64,000 bases of DNA from Pseudomonadota bacterium (GCA_963205005.1 CAUJHW010000005.1:62001-126000); one strand, 5' to 3'. Numbered from the stretch's first letter, positions 1 through 9,490 are shown. Numbers and translations: made by a program. The notes: a model not told the origin generated them from the letters alone.

Positions 1-382
1 GGTAGGGCGCGTTGGTCATGCTCTCCATGCCGCCCGCGATGATCACGTCCACGGAGCCCGCGGCCAGGGCGTCATGCGCCAGGATCGCGGCCTGCATGCC
101 CGAGCCGCACATCTTGTTGACCGTGGTGGCCTCCACCGACTTGGGCAGGCCCGCGCCCAGCGCGGCCTGCCGGGCCGGCGCCTGGCCGAGACCCGCCGGC
201 AGCACGCAGCCCATGATGATCTGTTCGACGGCGGCAGGATCGACGCCCGAACGCTCAACCGCGGCGCGGACGGCGGCCGCGCCGAGATCGGTGGCCTTCA
301 CGGCGGATAGCGTACCCTGGAAGCCGCCCATGGGCGTGCGGGCATAGCTGGCGATGACAACGGGATCGGAGGTCTGGGTCAT
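1..382 (-). CDS. Acetyl-CoA C-acetyltransferase (thiolase), N-terminal part
   Basis: First 127 codons of a thiolase; the gene runs off the left edge of the window. It starts at the ATG at 382 and reads MTQTSDPVVIASYARTPMG, then has the active-site segment VNKMCGSGMQ with the nucleophilic Cys at about residue 92, and reaches the AGGMESM motif at the edge. Thiolases of this family condense two acetyl-CoA or cleave 3-ketoacyl-CoA in the cytoplasm. Whether this copy is biosynthetic (PHB or mevalonate type) or degradative cannot be told from the fragment. The next minus-strand gene upstream ends 45 bp away. Confidence 0.95.
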   Translation of the reverse strand, partial: MTQTSDPVVIASYARTPMGGFQGTLSAVKATDLGAAAVRAAVERSGVDPAAVEQIIMGCVLPAGLGQAPARQAALGAGLPKSVEATTVNKMCGSGMQAAILAHDALAAGSVDVIIAGGMESMTNAPY

Positions 383-427
383 CCGGCAGATATAATTTCA
401 GCGGGCGCCGAAAACCAGCCGCCGCGC

Positions 428-625
428 TCAGGGCTGGCGCGTGGTGATGTCGCTGTAGGGGCCACCGTCGCGGATGGTCTTGTTCCGGTAGATTACCGCG
501 CCGATCAGGTTCGGCTTCTGGCGGATCGCCGCGCAGAACTCCGGCCACAGGTCGGACGGCAGCCACAGGCACGGGGCGCGCGGATCCTCGTCACAGGCGA
601 TGTCCACGAGTTGACGGGCGTTCAC
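428..625 (-). CDS. Small conserved hypothetical protein (65 aa)
   Basis: A 65-residue ORF with a GTG start at 625, lying 12 bp after the mnmA stop on the same strand, so probably cotranscribed with mnmA. The product is soluble, with no signal peptide or membrane segment, and contains WLPSDLWPEF and a basic YRNKTIRDGG stretch. I do not recognise the family. The close spacing and proteobacterial-looking composition support a real gene; the start is uncertain because no clear Shine-Dalgarno sequence is visible. Confidence 0.55.
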   Translation of the reverse strand: MNARQLVDIACDEDPRAPCLWLPSDLWPEFCAAIRQKPNLIGAVIYRNKTIRDGGPYSDITTRQP

Positions 626-637
626 GGCCGCCCGCCG

Positions 638-1816
638 TCAGTGGTTCCGGACGGTCGAGGCGATGAAGCCGCCGCCCAGCACCCGCGTCGGGGCCTCTGG
701 CGCATAGAGCACGCAGGCCTGGCCGGGCGCGACGCCCTCCTCCGGCGCGCCGAACACGATACCCGGAGCGCCATCGACCACGCCAAGCCGCCCCGGCACG
801 GGCTCGCGGGTGGAGCGGACGCGGGCCAGGACGGGCCGGGCGCCGGTAATGGCGTCCTCGAAGGCGCCGCCGCCGATCCAGTTGATCTCCTTCAGGGCGA
901 GGGACCGGGTGAGCAGGGCCTCGCGCGGGCCGACGATGACCTCGCGCCGGTCCGCATCGATGCGGACGACGAACAGCGGATCGCCCACGGCCACGTTCAG
1001 GCCCCGCCGCTGGCCGATGGTGTAGCGTGTCACCCCCTCGTGCCGGCCCAGCACCCGGCCGTCGAGATGCACGATGTCGCCCGGCTCCGCGCCGTGTGGG
1101 CGCAGGCGGTCGATGATCGTAGTGTAGCGGCCCTCCGGCACGAAGCAGATGTCCTGGCTGTCCGGCTTGTCGGCAACCCCCAGGCCCAGCGCCGCCGCTG
1201 CAGCCCGGACGGCAGGCTTGGGCAGGCCCCCAAGGGGGAAGCGCAGGTAGTCCAGCTGCCCGGCCGTGGTGGCGAACAGGAAGTAGGACTGGTCGCGGGC
1301 CGGGTCGAACGCGCGGTGCAGCTCGGGCCCGCCCGGGCCGACCTCGCGCTGGACATAGTGCCCCGTCGCCATGGCCTCGGCGCCCAGGTCGCGGGCGACG
1401 TCCAGCAGGTCGCGGAACTTCACCGTCTGATTGCAGCGGATGCAGGGGATCGGCGTCTCGCCGCGCAGGTAGGAGTCCGCGAAGTCCTCGATCACCTGCT
1501 CGCGGAACCGGCTCTCGTAGTCGAGGACATAGTGGGGGATGCCGATGCCCTCGGCGGCCGTGCGGGCGTCGTGGATGTCCTGGCCGGCGCAGCAGGCCCC
1601 CTTCTTCTGGATCGCTGCGCCGTGATCGTAGAGCTGCAACGTCACGCCGACGACGTCGTAGCCGGCCCGCGACAGCAGGGCGGCGGTCACCGTGGAATCC
1701 ACCCCGCCGGACATGGCCGCGACGATCCTGGCCCCGGCCGGCAGGCGCACGGCGTCACGCACGGCCTCGACGAGGCCGTCGCTCAGAGCTTCGGGAACGG
1801 TAAGGGGCGCGTTCAT
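638..1816 (-). CDS. mnmA: tRNA-specific 2-thiouridylase MnmA
   Basis: 392 aa, usual length for MnmA. The enzyme adenylates and then thiolates U34 of tRNA Lys, Glu and Gln using persulfide sulfur relayed from IscS. The PP-loop MSGGVDS is at residues 35-41, the catalytic Cys sits in [11 protein letters not shown] (Cys128), and the second active-site Cys is in [10 protein letters not shown]. The N-terminal extension before the PP-loop is about 30 residues, as in other alphaproteobacteria. The ATG at 1816 is the first in-frame Met. Downstream are the 65-aa ORF and the thiolase on the same strand. Confidence 0.98.
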   Translation of the reverse strand: MNAPLTVPEALSDGLVEAVRDAVRLPAGARIVAAMSGGVDSTVTAALLSRAGYDVVGVTLQLYDHGAAIQKKGACCAGQDIHDARTAAEGIGIPHYVLDYESRFREQVIEDFADSYLRGETPIPCIRCNQTVKFRDLLDVARDLGAEAMATGHYVQREVGPGGPELHRAFDPARDQSYFLFATTAGQLDYLRFPLGGLPKPAVRAAAAALGLGVADKPDSQDICFVPEGRYTTIIDRLRPHGAEPGDIVHLDGRVLGRHEGVTRYTIGQRRGLNVAVGDPLFVVRIDADRREVIVGPREALLTRSLALKEINWIGGGAFEDAITGARPVLARVRSTREPVPGRLGVVDGAPGIVFGAPEEGVAPGQACVLYAPEAPTRVLGGGFIASTVRNH

Positions 1817-1895
1817 TGCCCGCCTATGTAGCGGTTGCGGCGCGGATTTTCGAGGTCGCCCGGGAATTCCGGCTCGAGGCGGCCAGAACCGCGGC

Positions 1896-2828
1896 CTACT
1901 TCAGGATGTTGAGCAGCGAGGAGGACTGCAGGGCCTGGAACACATAGGCGGCCGATTGCACCGAAAGCTGGGCCTGCTGCAGGTTGGCGGCGGCCTGGGC
2001 CATGTCGGCGTCGGTGATGTCGCCGAGCATGCCGGCCAGGGAGTTCTGGCGCGCTTCCAGGTCCGAGGTGATCGTCTCCAGCCGCTTCTGGATGGTGCCG
2101 TTGTGGGCGACGATCAGGGTGACGTCCTCCCGGACCGAGTCCCAGGTGGCCAGCTGGGATTCCAGGAAGGTCTTCTGGGCGTCGGTCATCGCACCGGTGA
2201 ACGGGCCGTTCGGACCCTCGTTGAACGTCTGGAAGGCCTGCAGCGCGGTCAGCATGTCGGAGCCGATGTCGCTGGCCAGGACGCCCGTCGTCACCTTGGT
2301 GGATTCGTCGAGCTTGGCCTGGACCTTGAAATTGTCGTTCTGGAAGAAGTTGGCGATGATCGCGGGCGGCGCCGTGAGATCGGAGAGCGCCGTGGCCGTG
2401 ACCGGGCGGGTATCGACCTGGCCGCCGGCGAACAGGTACTTGCCGCCATAGCGGGCGTTCATGCCCTCGACGGCCGTGTTCATCTGGGCCTGGACGTCCT
2501 CGATCAGCGTGTCCACACGGCCCGAGGCGATCGCCTCGGCCATGGCCTCGCGCACGGCCTGGGCGGAGTCGGCGACACGGCGCAGGCTGGCGTCCTGGGT
2601 CGTGAGCTTGTCGGCGATCATGGCGCCCTGATCCTGGAAGACGCCGAGCCGGGTCTGCACGGTGCGCATGGCCGTGAGCATCTCCGAGGACTTTGCATAG
2701 TCCTTGAGATTCTGGCCGTTCTTCTGGGTCGCGACCTGGTTGCCGGCGTCCATCTGCCGCTTCTGCGCGGCCAGCAGGTTAGACAGGACGGCGGAGTAGT
2801 TTCCGGGTGTGGTGACGCGCGTAACCAT
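1896..2828 (-). CDS. flgL: Flagellar hook-associated protein 3 (hook-filament junction) FlgL
   Basis: 310 aa flagellin-like protein. The N-terminus ([20 protein letters not shown]) and C-terminus ([25 protein letters not shown] region) form the paired helices typical of the flagellin/HAP3 family. Together with FlgK it forms the junction between hook and filament outside the cell and is exported by the flagellar type III apparatus, so it has no signal peptide. It lies 11 bp downstream of flgK on the same strand and is surely cotranscribed with it. The short length and pairing with flgK separate it from a flagellin. Confidence 0.93.
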   Translation of the reverse strand: MVTRVTTPGNYSAVLSNLLAAQKRQMDAGNQVATQKNGQNLKDYAKSSEMLTAMRTVQTRLGVFQDQGAMIADKLTTQDASLRRVADSAQAVREAMAEAIASGRVDTLIEDVQAQMNTAVEGMNARYGGKYLFAGGQVDTRPVTATALSDLTAPPAIIANFFQNDNFKVQAKLDESTKVTTGVLASDIGSDMLTALQAFQTFNEGPNGPFTGAMTDAQKTFLESQLATWDSVREDVTLIVAHNGTIQKRLETITSDLEARQNSLAGMLGDITDADMAQAAANLQQAQLSVQSAAYVFQALQSSSLLNILK

Positions 2829-2839
2829 CGTTCAGTTCC

Positions 2840-4936
2840 TCAGACGATGCCCAGCAGCGTGTCGAGCATGTCGCTGGCGGCCTGGATCATGCGGGCGGAA
2901 GCATTGAAGGCCTGTTGATAGGTGGTCAGATTGACCAGTTCCTCATCGAGATTGACGCCTTCAACCGACTGACGCCGGTTCGTGGCCTCCACCGCGACGG
3001 CGTCGGAGCTGGCCTTGCGGGTCTCGGCCGCTGCCGCGCCGCGACCGATCGCCCCGCCGAATTCCGAAGCATAGCGCGACACCGTCATGGACACCTGGCC
3101 CAGGGAGCCGGCGGCCTGGAACTGCACCGGCACATCGCCGGAAGTGGAAACCCCCAGGGCGCCGCGTCCGTCGCCCGGCCGGACAGCCACCGTGCCGACC
3201 GCGGCGGTCGCGTCCAGCTTGCCCACGGCCATCTTCGTCGGATCGGCATAGAGCGCAGCCGAAACGTTGAACCGCGAAGCGCGCGTGGAACGCTCCTGGA
3301 CGCCCAGCCCGAACAGTTGGCTGATCGAGGGGCCACCCGCCCCACGGGCGGTGTCGTCGCTGACGATGGAGAGCCTGGAGTCTGAAGGCGCGGAGCCGGC
3401 GAAGGTCAGCACGCCGTTCGGATCGAGTGAGAATGCGCCGTACAGGCCAACGCCGGTGGCGTTGCTGTTCAGCGTGTTCACCAGGTCGCTCATCAGCGGC
3501 GCGGCCGGGACCGTCACGGTGATGTCGCGGATGGGCCGGCCGTCGGGCGTCGCCAGATGCAGCGTGATCTGGTCGCCGGCCGTGAACCCGTGGTTGGACG
3601 TGGGCTGGAGGCCGGTGGCGTAGTTGGTGGTCCCGGTCGCCTTCACCAGGTCGTTCAGGCCGAAGAAGTGCGAGAAGCCCCTGCCGGTCTTCGCCGAAGT
3701 CCCCTCGTCAATGGCCAGACCCAGCCCGCCGGCGCCGTTCAGCGTCAACGCGCGACCGGAGAACGTGGCGCTGCCCGAGGCGCCCAGCGCCGTGTTCAGG
3801 TCTGCGAGGAATGAGGCCGGGGTGAAGGCCGCGCCCGGTCCGCCATTGACCGAGATGGTGCCGCCCGTGAAGTCGATCGCCACCGACTTCTGCATCACGC
3901 CCTGGGCATTCACCAGGGCGATGGTCGAGGTTCCGGTGAAGCCGGCGATCGCGGTGGGAAGATCGAGCCCGGTGTCGCGGCCGGCCATGCTGGTGGGCGG
4001 GGGATAGGCGGCCGAGGCGTTGTGGGCCGCGTTCAACTGGTCGATGGCCCGGCTCGTGAATTCTCCCAGCTGGTCATAGATCTTGGGCAGCTCCACATCG
4101 CGGAGGTCCATCAGACCGCGAAGGCTGCCGCTGGTGAGCTGTATCGGCTGCTGGGTGGTGCTGCCGGCCGGCTGGGCGGTGATGTAGCCGGGCGTCGTAT
4201 CCGAGGAGTTGTAGGTCAGCCGGGCCGGCAGGTCTCCGGCGAGCAGAACGCCTTCCGTCGACCGGACGTCGACGCCGCCGCCTGCGCGCGGGGCCACGCG
4301 GATGTTCATCAGGCCGGCCAGCTGATCCAGCAGCTGGCTCTGGATGTTCGCCGAGCCGGACGCATCGGCGCTGAGCACCGAGGCGCGGTTGATGTCGATG
4401 TTGAGCTTGCTGATCTGTTCCAGCAGATCGTTGGCCCGCTGCACGCCGGCGTCGACCTGGGTCTCGACTGTCTCGCCCAGAGCGACAACCTGGTCGTTGA
4501 TCCGCCCCGACTCGCCGATGAAGTCCTCAACCGACGAAAGCGCCTGGCTGCGCAGGAGGGTCGAGGACGGGTCATCAGCGATGGTCCCGAACGCGCCGAA
4601 GATTTTGTCCAGCCGGTTGAAGAAGAAGCCGTCCGCCGACGGGTCGCCGAACAGGCTCTGGGCATTGTCGAGATACTGCGACACCGCCGACCACCGCTCC
4701 GACTCGGAGGCCGCGGTGAGCGAGGCGAGCTGGAGGTACTGATCGGTGACGCGTTTGACGCCCTCGATCTTCACGCCCATGCCGACGCCGTCGACGACCT
4801 GCTGTTCCTGGTTGACGGCCTTGCGGACGTACCCGGGCGTGTTGACGTTGGCGATGTTGTCCGAGACCGCCCGGATGGAGGCCTGGGCGGCCTGCAGGCC
4901 GGAGGCCGCGGTCTTTAGGGTGACGCCGAGCGACAT
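2840..4936 (-). CDS. flgK: Flagellar hook-associated protein 1 FlgK
   Basis: 698 aa. The N-terminal rod/hook-family segment contains VSDNIANVNTPGYVRK at about residues 25-40 and the C-terminus ends in VNLTTYQQAFNASARMIQAA, both diagnostic of FlgK. The long middle part carries the variable HAP1 domains. FlgK is the first hook-filament junction protein and is secreted by the flagellar export machine. It heads a flgK-flgL transcript that diverges from fliK-flgD-flgE. Start chosen at the ATG at 4936 (MSLGVTLKTAASGL), matching family N-termini. Confidence 0.96.
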   Translation of the reverse strand: MSLGVTLKTAASGLQAAQASIRAVSDNIANVNTPGYVRKAVNQEQQVVDGVGMGVKIEGVKRVTDQYLQLASLTAASESERWSAVSQYLDNAQSLFGDPSADGFFFNRLDKIFGAFGTIADDPSSTLLRSQALSSVEDFIGESGRINDQVVALGETVETQVDAGVQRANDLLEQISKLNIDINRASVLSADASGSANIQSQLLDQLAGLMNIRVAPRAGGGVDVRSTEGVLLAGDLPARLTYNSSDTTPGYITAQPAGSTTQQPIQLTSGSLRGLMDLRDVELPKIYDQLGEFTSRAIDQLNAAHNASAAYPPPTSMAGRDTGLDLPTAIAGFTGTSTIALVNAQGVMQKSVAIDFTGGTISVNGGPGAAFTPASFLADLNTALGASGSATFSGRALTLNGAGGLGLAIDEGTSAKTGRGFSHFFGLNDLVKATGTTNYATGLQPTSNHGFTAGDQITLHLATPDGRPIRDITVTVPAAPLMSDLVNTLNSNATGVGLYGAFSLDPNGVLTFAGSAPSDSRLSIVSDDTARGAGGPSISQLFGLGVQERSTRASRFNVSAALYADPTKMAVGKLDATAAVGTVAVRPGDGRGALGVSTSGDVPVQFQAAGSLGQVSMTVSRYASEFGGAIGRGAAAAETRKASSDAVAVEATNRRQSVEGVNLDEELVNLTTYQQAFNASARMIQAASDMLDTLLGIV

Positions 4937-5122
4937 GGGTTAGGCCTCCGCCCGGCAAAGGTTGACGCCCTGCCCGGCGGAATCTGCCGGGACAAAGGTG
5001 AACAGGCGCACTGCGGGCCGTAAATTCTTCAATAGTTTCAGCATGGTCACTCTGCGGACCGGATGGGTTCGCAAATACAGGCGCAAGACCGGCGCCAGTT
5101 GGAATCCGGCGGGTGCGGGGCG

Positions 5123-5137
5123 GCAGGGAATGCCCCA
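5123..5137 (-). promoter_or_regulatory. Weak candidate sigma-54 promoter for flgK-flgL
   Basis: On the minus strand this reads TGGGGCATTCCCTGC, which has GG and GC elements at the sigma-54 spacing (GG-N10-GC) but departs from the consensus between them. It would give a leader of about 175 nt before flgK. In Caulobacter hook-junction genes are often sigma-54 dependent, which is the main reason to list it. The rest of the 4937-5320 gap shows no other convincing minus-strand match. Confidence 0.25.
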
Positions 5138-5234
5138 CCGGTACGCCGACAGCCCGGCAAAAGGCGCCAACAGCCCAATCGGAGTCGACCCGTCGCGTGG
5201 CATATTTCTTATTGAGATCAGTTAGTTAGAAAAC

Positions 5235-5250
5235 TGGCCCGGACGTTGCT
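5235..5250 (+). promoter_or_regulatory. Sigma-54 (RpoN) promoter of the fliK-flgD-flgE operon
   Basis: The sequence TGGCCCGGACGTTGCT matches the -24/-12 consensus TGGCACG-N4-TTGCT closely, with the invariant GG at 5236-5237 and GC at 5248-5249 separated by exactly 10 bases. It lies about 70 bp before the fliK start in the 384-bp gap between divergent flgK and fliK. In Caulobacter, hook-class flagellar operons use sigma-54 with the activator FlbD, so place and type agree. The activator-binding site was not identified. Confidence 0.75.
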
Positions 5251-5320
5251 CAGGGTTTCCCGAATGAGCCCGGCGCAGGACGCGCTTTCCTCACATTGAA
5301 GCCCTCGCTTCCGGAATCCC

Positions 5321-6814
5321 ATGAACGCGCCAGCGCTCAATACGGCCGCAATGCCATCCCAGGGTCAGGCCGCCTCAGCCGCCGCTGCGCCTGTGGCGAG
5401 CCCCCTCGCCGGCTTCGAGGCGCTTCTCGCCGCACTGTTGCCGCAGGATGCGACTGTCGGTGTCGCCGGAGCGAAGGCGCCTGCCGGGTCCGCTGCCGTA
5501 ACCGCCAAGTCCGCCGAAGCTCTCAAGGAGTCCTCCGACGACGCCGAGGCGGAGCCTGCGATCCTCGCGTCCGACAACGCGGCCGGCGACGCCAATTCCG
5601 CCCTGCTGGCCAGCCTGCTGGCGGGTCAGCCGGCGGTTGCTGAAGCGGCGACCGCGGCTGGCAAGCCTGCATCGGAAAGTGTCGTGGGTTCGCCCGGCTC
5701 GAACGGCCGGACCCGGGCCGCCGCCGCGCCCAGCTTTGCCGATCGCACAGCCTTCGTTCCCGATAGCCCGGAACCCGGCCCGCAGATCGCGCCTGACGAG
5801 ACCGACTTTACCGCTTCGCCGCCCGTCGGCGGCGGGGCCCGCCAGGAAACGTCCACCCCGGCGGCGAGCCCTGCGCTTCAGGGCGCCTCGGCCGGCCCCC
5901 GCAACCCGCCGGCGACGGCCGACGCGCCGCCGCCCCCACTCGCTCAGGCCGTCACAGCCGATATTCCGGACGTCCCGCCGCCCGTGACCCAGGCTGAGGC
6001 TCCCGCCGTCGAGCCGACCCCTGTCGCGACCGCAGGACTGCCGCCGCCGCCGATCGCCGCGCCGCCGGCCCGGCCGGAACCGCCAGGCCGCGCCACGCGC
6101 GCCGAACGCGCCCGGGCCGCGACCGACGCCGGCGCCATCGACGCCCCGCCAGGCCTGGCCAGGGCGGCGCCCCCCGGGCTGGCAAAGGCCGGTCCCGGGA
6201 CCGCAGCCTCGCCCGAAGCCCGCGTCGACCGCGCAGAACCCGCTGTCGCGGAGGCGGACTCAGAGCTGTCATCAGAATCCCCCGACGGTGTCCTGCAGGC
6301 CGACACGAAGGCCACCGCACAGTCCCTGACACCGGCGGCGCACGCCTCGCACGCGGTTCGCGGTTCGCCGGAAACCGTGGCCAACCTCGCCGCCCAGATC
6401 GTCAAGAAGCTCGAGGGGAAGTCCACCCGCTTCGACCTGGAACTCAACCCCGCCGGCCTCGGCCGCGTGGATGTGCGCCTCGAGATCGGCGCCCAGGGCC
6501 GGATCACCGCAGCCATGACCTTCGACAGTCCGCAGGCCGCCTCCGAGCTGAAAGCCCGGGCGTCGGAGCTGCAGCAGGCGCTTGAACAGGCCGGCTTCGA
6601 CATGAGCGGCGGGATGTCCTTCGACGTCGCCGGCGATCGGGGCCAGCAGCAGCGGCAGGCGTGGCAGGACCAGAACGACAGCAATGGTGAGGCCTTCCGG
6701 GGCCGCGCCTTCCGCGCCGCGCTCGATACGGCCGGCGATGCGGCGGACACGGCCGTGAGCGGCGCCCTGCGCCTGCGCCGGGGCGTGAACGCCGGACTGG
6801 ATTTGAGGATCTGA
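5321..6814 (+). CDS. fliK: Flagellar hook-length control protein FliK
   Basis: 497 aa. The long N-terminal two thirds is Ala/Pro-rich and low in complexity, as is normal for the molecular-ruler part of FliK. The C-terminal Flg_hook domain (about residues 355-440) is clear from RFDLELNPAGLGRVDVRLE and the LQQALEQAGFDMS helix. FliK measures hook length and switches export specificity from hook to filament proteins. It is the first gene of the plus-strand hook operon, below the sigma-54 promoter; flgD starts 2 bp after its stop. The Shine-Dalgarno before the chosen ATG is poor. Confidence 0.92.
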   Translation: MNAPALNTAAMPSQGQAASAAAAPVASPLAGFEALLAALLPQDATVGVAGAKAPAGSAAVTAKSAEALKESSDDAEAEPAILASDNAAGDANSALLASLLAGQPAVAEAATAAGKPASESVVGSPGSNGRTRAAAAPSFADRTAFVPDSPEPGPQIAPDETDFTASPPVGGGARQETSTPAASPALQGASAGPRNPPATADAPPPPLAQAVTADIPDVPPPVTQAEAPAVEPTPVATAGLPPPPIAAPPARPEPPGRATRAERARAATDAGAIDAPPGLARAAPPGLAKAGPGTAASPEARVDRAEPAVAEADSELSSESPDGVLQADTKATAQSLTPAAHASHAVRGSPETVANLAAQIVKKLEGKSTRFDLELNPAGLGRVDVRLEIGAQGRITAAMTFDSPQAASELKARASELQQALEQAGFDMSGGMSFDVAGDRGQQQRQAWQDQNDSNGEAFRGRAFRAALDTAGDAADTAVSGALRLRRGVNAGLDLRI

Positions 6815-6816
6815 GC

Positions 6817-7569
6817 ATGGCCATTGGCGACGTCACCTCAACCGCGGCCACCACCGACACAACGGCGATCGGCCGGGCGCGGCTGGCGGAGAACTTCGAC
6901 ACTTTCCTGTCGCTGCTGACCACGCAGCTGAAGAACCAGGATCCGCTGTCGCCGATGGACTCAAACCAGTTCACGCAGCAGATCGTACAGATGACCGGGG
7001 TCGAGCAGCAGCTCGCCACCAACGATCTGCTCAAGAAGCTCGTGTCGAACACCACCTCGGGCGTCTCCACGGCCGTCAGCCTGATCGGCAAGGAAGTCCG
7101 CGCCGAGGCCGATGTCGCGGCGCTCAAGGGCGGCAAGGCCACCTGGACCTACAAGCTCGACCGCGCGGCCAGCGATGTGAAGCTGGAAGTGCTCGATTCC
7201 AAGGGCCGGGTCGTGTCCTCCAGCGCACCCGTAGACAACAAGGCGGGCGAGCATCAGTTCGTCTGGGACGGAAAGAGCGCCGGCGGGACCGGCCTCGCCG
7301 ACGGAACCTACAGCCTGCGCGTCACAGCCAAGGACAGCGAAGGCTCGATCGTGACCTCGAAGGTCTTCTCCGAGGGCCTTGTGACCGGAGTCGAGCAGGC
7401 CGACGGGGCCACCCTTCTGACCATCAACGGCGCGCAGATCCCCTGGGAGAAGCTCGTCACCATTCGCCAGCCGGCGACGCCCGTGACCACCCCCCAGACG
7501 GGCGGATCCACGGCGACCGGTTCAACCAACACCTCGGACGACAAAACGTCGTCTCCAGCGGAGGCCTGA
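6817..7569 (+). CDS. flgD: Flagellar hook assembly scaffold FlgD
   Basis: 250 aa. Early helix NFDTFLSLLTTQLKNQDPLSP followed by MDSNQFTQQIVQMTGVEQQ is the FlgD signature, and the middle carries the beta-rich FlgD Ig-like domain (VVSSSAPVDNKAGEHQFVWDG). FlgD caps the growing hook and is needed to polymerise FlgE. GAGGA lies just upstream of the ATG, and the gene follows fliK by 2 bp. The C-terminal 25 residues are a low-complexity Thr/Ser tail. Confidence 0.96.
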   Translation: MAIGDVTSTAATTDTTAIGRARLAENFDTFLSLLTTQLKNQDPLSPMDSNQFTQQIVQMTGVEQQLATNDLLKKLVSNTTSGVSTAVSLIGKEVRAEADVAALKGGKATWTYKLDRAASDVKLEVLDSKGRVVSSSAPVDNKAGEHQFVWDGKSAGGTGLADGTYSLRVTAKDSEGSIVTSKVFSEGLVTGVEQADGATLLTINGAQIPWEKLVTIRQPATPVTTPQTGGSTATGSTNTSDDKTSSPAEA

Positions 7570-7622
7570 CGGCCGACCCCACGCAGGACGCGGAACCCGC
7601 TTCAGGAGAACGGAACTAAGTC

Positions 7623-9005
7623 ATGTCCATCAACTCAGCCATGCTGGCCGGCGTTTCAGGCCTGGTCGCCAATTCCTCGGCGCTCGCGGCCATCTCGGAC
7701 AATATCGCGAACGTCAACACGGTTGCCTACAAGCGCAACCAGGTGAACTTCGCCAACGCCGTCACCGCCCAGGCGGTGAAGGGGAGATACTCGGCCGGCG
7801 GCGTCCAGGGGATCACCCGCCAGTTCGTCAGCCAGCAGGGCCTGATCCAGGCCTCCGGCTCATCGACCGACCTCGCCATCTCTGGCGACGGCTTCTTCGT
7901 GGTCACAGACAAGGGCGCCGGCGTCACCGCGCAGGACGCCCGGACCTTCACCCGCCAGGGGTCGTTCAGCATCGACGCCGACGGCTTCCTGAAGAACGAT
8001 TCCAACCGCTACCTGCAGGGCTGGCCGGTACAGGCCAACGGGACGTTCAACGTCAACCCGTCGGATCTCAACTCGATGGGTTCGATCAACGTCAAGAACC
8101 TCGGCGCGGCGGTGGCGGCGACCACCGACGTCGGCATCAGCGCCAACCTTAACGCCGCCGGCGTCGTTTCCGCGGGAGAGGCGGCCTACAACACCGGTGC
8201 GACCTCGATGGCCAACTATGCCGCGAACGTCGCGGGCGGCACCCAGCCCGACTTCGTCATCGAGATGAACCTCATCGATTCGACCGGCGGTTCGCGCAAG
8301 CTGGCGATGGCCTTCCTGAAGGACAACGCCGCGCTCGGGAACACCTGGCACGCGGAAATCTACGCGGTGCCGGCGACGGACGTCAGCTCCGCCGGTCCGT
8401 CCGGTCAGCTGGCCTCCGGCAATGTGGTCTTCAACAACGACGGCAGCATCGACCTGACGAACACCACGCTGTTCGGCGCCCCCGGCGCGCCGGCCGTCAT
8501 CAGCCTCGATGCATCCGGCGGCGCCAATCCGAAGTGGACCGACAGCCTCGGTATCGCCGCCCAGGACATCACGCTGGACCTGAGCACCATCACCCAGCTC
8601 GCCCAGGGCTCGACCGTCAACTCGATCTCCTCCAACGGCGCGGGTGTCGGCAACATCGTCGCCATCGACGTGGACGAGGACGGGATCGTCTCGGCGATCT
8701 ACGACAACAGCCAGATCCGCAAGGTGGCCAAGATCGGCATCGCCACCTTCCCGAACTCCGACGGTCTGACGCCGATTTCCGGCAACTCCTACCGGGCCTC
8801 TCTCGCGGCGGGCGTGATGACGGTGAAGGAATCGGGAAGTGGCGGGGCGGGACGGATCGCCCCCTCCAGTCTCGAAGCGTCCACCGTCGACCTGTCGGCG
8901 GAGTTCACCGGCCTGATCCAGACTCAGAAAGCCTATTCGGCATCTTCCAAGATCATCACAACGGCTGACCAGATGCTCGAAGAATTAATCAACATTAAGC
9001 GCTAA
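7623..9005 (+). CDS. flgE: Flagellar hook protein FlgE
   Basis: 460 aa. The N-terminal hook/rod motif AISDNIANVNTVAYKRN (about residues 23-40) and the C-terminal FTGLIQTQKAYSASSKIITT helix are diagnostic for the FlgE/F/G family, and the length and position after flgD fit the hook subunit FlgE. It is secreted through the flagellar export apparatus and polymerises into the hook. AGGAG precedes the ATG. The gap to flgD is 53 bp without a clear terminator, so it is probably in the fliK operon. Confidence 0.95.
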   Translation: MSINSAMLAGVSGLVANSSALAAISDNIANVNTVAYKRNQVNFANAVTAQAVKGRYSAGGVQGITRQFVSQQGLIQASGSSTDLAISGDGFFVVTDKGAGVTAQDARTFTRQGSFSIDADGFLKNDSNRYLQGWPVQANGTFNVNPSDLNSMGSINVKNLGAAVAATTDVGISANLNAAGVVSAGEAAYNTGATSMANYAANVAGGTQPDFVIEMNLIDSTGGSRKLAMAFLKDNAALGNTWHAEIYAVPATDVSSAGPSGQLASGNVVFNNDGSIDLTNTTLFGAPGAPAVISLDASGGANPKWTDSLGIAAQDITLDLSTITQLAQGSTVNSISSNGAGVGNIVAIDVDEDGIVSAIYDNSQIRKVAKIGIATFPNSDGLTPISGNSYRASLAAGVMTVKESGSGGAGRIAPSSLEASTVDLSAEFTGLIQTQKAYSASSKIITTADQMLEELINIKR

Positions 9006-9079
9006 TACTAAGCGCATACTGAAGATCAATTCGCGACATGGGCTCAACTGTATTAAAATGGAACACGGGGGGCGCATGA

Positions 9080-9106
9080 TTAGGCGTTTCTTTACTAAGG
9101 CGATTC
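9080..9106 (+). promoter_or_regulatory. CtrA-like half-site pair and CcrM methylation site upstream of sciP
   Basis: Bases 9080-9094 read TTAG, seven bases, TTTA, which matches the CtrA box TTAA-N7-TTAA at 6 of 8 conserved positions. A GANTC site (GATTC, 9102-9106) follows, the target of the cell-cycle methylase CcrM. In Caulobacter sciP is transcribed from a CtrA-activated promoter, which makes the match interesting. Short degenerate sites like these also arise by chance. Confidence 0.35.
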
Positions 9107-9172
9107 AGCCGCTGTTAGGGGCCAATGCGTATGTTTCACATCAATCAGTGATGGTGAGGCGCTAGAAAGCCC

Positions 9173-9460
9173 ATGTTGCAGCAACAACAGACGCGCACGA
9201 ACAGCCGCGGCGAATCCTATGTGATCGGGCCGACGGGCGCGCCGTTGACCAAGAACGATCTGCCGCCTCCGAACACCGGACGGTGGGTGATCCGACGCAA
9301 GGCCGAGGTGGTGGCCGCGGTCCGCGGTGGTCTCATCTCGCTCGATGAAGCCCTGGAACGGTACTCGTTGACCAACGACGAGTTCCTGTCCTGGCAGCGC
9401 TCGATCGAGCGTCACGGGCTCGCCGGTCTCCGGACAACCCGCCTGCAGCAGTATCGCTGA
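9173..9460 (+). CDS. sciP: SciP, small CtrA-inhibitory transcription factor (DUF1153)
   Basis: 95 aa, the usual DUF1153/SciP length. Recognised from GPTGAPLTKNDLPPPNTGRW, then WVIRRKAEVVAAVRGGLIS, a helix-turn-helix with SLDEALERYSLTNDEFLSW, and a C-terminal RHGLAGLRTTRLQQYR. In Caulobacter SciP binds CtrA at its target promoters and blocks RNA polymerase recruitment, so that CtrA-dependent genes such as flagellar genes are off in swarmer cells. Its position directly after flgE is the same as I recall for C. crescentus. It is 167 bp from flgE and ends in a terminator shared with the converging next gene. Confidence 0.93.
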   Translation: MLQQQQTRTNSRGESYVIGPTGAPLTKNDLPPPNTGRWVIRRKAEVVAAVRGGLISLDEALERYSLTNDEFLSWQRSIERHGLAGLRTTRLQQYR

Positions 9461-9490
9461 GCCGACCGTTCCCCCAGGACGGCTTAGCAA

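Noticed and set aside
5640..6300. Ala/Pro-rich low-complexity part of fliK as a frameshift or false gene
   Set aside because: FliK N-terminal regions are normally of this kind, and the frame stays open into a clear Flg_hook domain.
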